Source: Hydrogenophaga sp. (lineage in GTDB: Bacteria > Pseudomonadota > Gammaproteobacteria > Burkholderiales > Burkholderiaceae_C). Taken from it: a stretch of 6,420 nucleotides of DNA. This document shows positions 4,895 to 6,420 of the stretch, piece by piece. The notes under the pieces were generated by a model. The model searched no databases and was not told the origin of the DNA. It saw only the letters and a program-made list of their open reading frames with translations. Positions within the stretch are counted from its first letter, which is position 1. Every line of letters starts with the position of its first letter. A program made the position numbers and the translations under genes. The stretch covers positions 1-6,420 of the forward strand of contig JAIFNE010000081.1 of the NCBI GenBank assembly GCA_020047875.1, read 5' to 3'.

Positions 4895-6187
4895 TCAGAC
4901 AAACAGGTCCAGTGGTCGGCTACCGTCGGGGCGCACCGCTGCCGGTGCCATCGGGCCTGCGGACGCGTCGGCGGCATCGGCGCGGCCGATGGCCCCGCGC
5001 CCGCTCAGCGCGGTTGGGGTTGCCTGCTGCTGGCCACCGCTCTGGCCGCCTGGCTGGCGCTGCTGCTGCGAGCCAACCGACACATCGGCCAGCGCAATGC
5101 CGCTGCGCTCCAGCAGCGCCGTCAGCGACTGGCTGGCCTGCTGCGCGAGCGACTGGCGGATGTCGGCGTTGTCGCTGCGGAAATCCACGCTCAGGTCTTG
5201 CCCCTGCATCGAGAGCCGGATGTCCAGGCTGTCGAGCCCGCCGTCGCCCAGGCGCAGGTGCGCGTGGCGCAGTTGCTGGGTGCTCCAGTGGTTGAGTTGC
5301 GCCGACTCCGCGTCTGCGGGTGCCTCCGGCGTGGGGAGCAGGTCGGCCAGCGAGGGCGCTTCTGCCGCGGCACCGCCAGCCTCTTGCGTGTCACCCAGCA
5401 ACGGTGAGGGGGCGGCGCCGTCGGCTGGTGCGCGGCCGGTGAGCAGCTCGCTCAGGCGAGCCGTCAGCGACACCGCGGTGCCGGCCACGTCGTCAACCTC
5501 GCGCACCATGCTCAGGTCCATCGAGACGGTACTGGCGGCCCACGCCGTGCTGCGCCCGCGCGCAGCGTCCACGGCGCCACCGGGCAAGCCGGCCCGGATG
5601 GCAACGCCTTGCAGTGGCGAACCAGCGGCGGCTGACGCGTGCAGCGCTGCAATCGCCTCGTTGCCGACGACGGCCTTTTTGGCCTCGATCCGCGCGCCGG
5701 TTGCGCGGGCATCGGTGGCTTTGGCCGTGGTGGCGGCGCTGCGCGCGGCGATGGCGCCCGGCGGCAGCGCGGCGGGGTCCATCGCCTCGGGTTTGGCCAG
5801 CGCGCTCATGCCGCTGATGTCGACACCGCTTGCCTTGCTGGCGCTCGCGGCGTCGCTGGTGCCGACCGGGGACGCGGGTGTGCCCGCTGCTGCGGTGGCG
5901 GGTGCGGCTGCGCTGCTGGCGCGCCCGCCCGAGCGGGTGTCGGCCCAGCCCAGCATCTGGGTCACCGGGTTGTCTTCGTTGTTCTTGGCCTTGGCCTCGC
6001 CCGGTTCATTGGTGGGCTCGTCCGTGGCCTCATCCGCTGGCGCGCTGGGCGCGGCCTGGGTGTCGGCTGCCAGCGACAGCAGTGCCGAAAACGCGTCGCC
6101 ACGTTCCTCGCTGGCATTGTTGTGCGCAGGCCGGTTGGCGGGTGTCACCGCTTTGGGGGCGGTGGGGGCGCCTTTGGTGGTGATCAT
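4895..6187 (-). CDS. fliK: FliK, hook-length control protein
   Basis: FliK is exported during hook assembly, measures hook length and switches the export gate (through FlhB) from hook to filament substrates. From ATG at 6187 it has 430 residues. The N-terminal half to two thirds is Ala/Pro/Ser/Thr-rich, disordered and poorly conserved, as usual in the family, with FSALLSLAADTQ near the start. The conserved C-terminal hook-length domain (Flg_hook type) lies at about 305-373: RLGDGGLDSLDIRLSMQGQD, then LSVDFRSDNADIRQSLAQQA, then LTALLERSGIALADVSV. A Gln/Gly-rich linker leads to the family-like ending PLDLFV. No Shine-Dalgarno site precedes the ATG, and fliJ enters the same frame without a stop. 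The start is therefore placed by protein similarity and by an ATGA at 6184-6187 that could overlap a fliJ stop in another frame. Confidence 0.9.
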   Translation of the reverse strand: MITTKGAPTAPKAVTPANRPAHNNASEERGDAFSALLSLAADTQAAPSAPADEATDEPTNEPGEAKAKNNEDNPVTQMLGWADTRSGGRASSAAAPATAAAGTPASPVGTSDAASASKASGVDISGMSALAKPEAMDPAALPPGAIAARSAATTAKATDARATGARIEAKKAVVGNEAIAALHASAAAGSPLQGVAIRAGLPGGAVDAARGRSTAWAASTVSMDLSMVREVDDVAGTAVSLTARLSELLTGRAPADGAAPSPLLGDTQEAGGAAAEAPSLADLLPTPEAPADAESAQLNHWSTQQLRHAHLRLGDGGLDSLDIRLSMQGQDLSVDFRSDNADIRQSLAQQASQSLTALLERSGIALADVSVGSQQQRQPGGQSGGQQQATPTALSGRGAIGRADAADASAGPMAPAAVRPDGSRPLDLFV

Positions 6188-6420
6188 GCTTTGGGTAAGC
6201 CGCTGGCGCATGTGGATGCTCAGGGCCAGCTCGTCGGTCTGTTTCTGCTCGGCGCGCTGCGCGTTGTGCAGCAGCGCCTGCACCTTGCGGTCGGTGTATT
6301 TGCGCAGCCCGGCCAGGTCACGCTCGGCGACATGCACCTGCTGCTGTGCCTGGTCCACCTGCGTCTGACGCTGGCTCAGCACACCCTGCTGGAAGTCCAT
6401 GGCGTGGTCGATCTTCTGCA
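6188..6420 (-). CDS. fliJ: FliJ, C-terminal part (partial at window edge; no stop before fliK)
   Basis: FliJ is the coiled-coil stalk of the flagellar export ATPase FliI and an escort for export chaperones. About 77 C-terminal residues are in the window; the start lies beyond the right edge. The sequence QKIDHAMDFQQGVLSQRQTQ, then VDQAQQQVHVAERDLAGLRK, then NAQRAEQKQTDELALSIHMR is heptad-like and rich in Gln, Glu, Arg and Ala, as expected of the second FliJ helix. EQKQTDELA aligns with the DQKKMDEFA segment near the end of E. coli FliJ, after which that protein has only about nine more residues. Here the frame continues (SIHMRQRLTQS) straight into the fliK ATG at 6187 with no stop codon. The end given is therefore the boundary with FliK, not a true stop. 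Confidence 0.85.

Noticed and set aside
4168..5620. A 13-base identical stretch (CGCCTTGCAGTGG) in both fliL and fliK
   Set aside because: Both encode a PLQG peptide with the same common codons. The flanks differ, so this is a coding coincidence and not a repeat element.
4440..6368. A 642-codon plus-strand open frame opposite fliK and fliL
   Set aside because: It is antisense to well-supported FliK and FliL coding sequence, and its product is a Ser/Ala/Arg/Pro-rich low-complexity string with no domain. Long antisense open frames are expected in GC-rich DNA opposite Ala-rich genes.

Overview
This window is a stretch of a flagellar gene cluster from a GC-rich proteobacterium. The protein sequences, the gene order fliJ-K-L-M-N-O-P-Q-R and the style of the intergenic repeats suggest a betaproteobacterium of the Burkholderiales, probably Comamonadaceae (for example a Hydrogenophaga- or Acidovorax-like organism). 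The family assignment is from recognition, not from a search.

Layout. Positions 1-134 carry the last 43 codons of a plus-strand gene, possibly an NTF2-like protein. A 65-base gap with a weak inverted repeat follows. Everything else is one minus-strand operon, transcribed from right to left: the C-terminal part of fliJ (6420-6188), fliK (6187-4895), fliL (4723-4145), fliM (4126-3122), fliN (3132-2716), fliO (2532-2155), fliP (2168-1377), fliQ (1368-1099) and fliR (924-200). fliM/fliN overlap by 11 bases, fliO/fliP by 14, and fliP/fliQ are 8 bases apart. Three gaps are larger than expected in such an operon: fliK-fliL (171 bases), fliN-fliO (183 bases) and fliQ-fliR (174 bases).

Function. FliM and FliN form most of the C-ring that sets rotation direction. 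FliL stabilises the motor around the stators. FliO, FliP, FliQ and FliR build the inner-membrane export gate of the flagellar type III secretion system. FliK measures hook length and switches export specificity. FliJ is the ATPase-complex stalk and chaperone-escort protein. All are needed, directly or in support, for a rotating flagellum.

Points of interest. (1) fliR is not open throughout: the reading frame breaks at about 446-459, and roughly 13 residues of a conserved loop appear to be missing, so it looks like a small deletion. (2) fliJ runs in frame into fliK with no stop codon, which predicts a FliJ-FliK fusion unless there is a sequence error. (3) A plus-strand sequence at 2532-2558 matches the flagellar sigma-28 consensus at 11 of 12 positions with exact 15-base spacing. 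It points antisense into fliN and overlaps the fliO start codon. (4) Two diverged copies of a 75-base hairpin-forming repeat sit in the fliN-fliO and fliQ-fliR gaps. (5) A near-perfect 17-bp hairpin covers the fliN stop codon. Together, items 3 to 5 make 2530-2730 the least ordinary part of the window, with a candidate sigma-28-driven antisense or small RNA. No mobile element, CRISPR array, tRNA or rRNA was seen.
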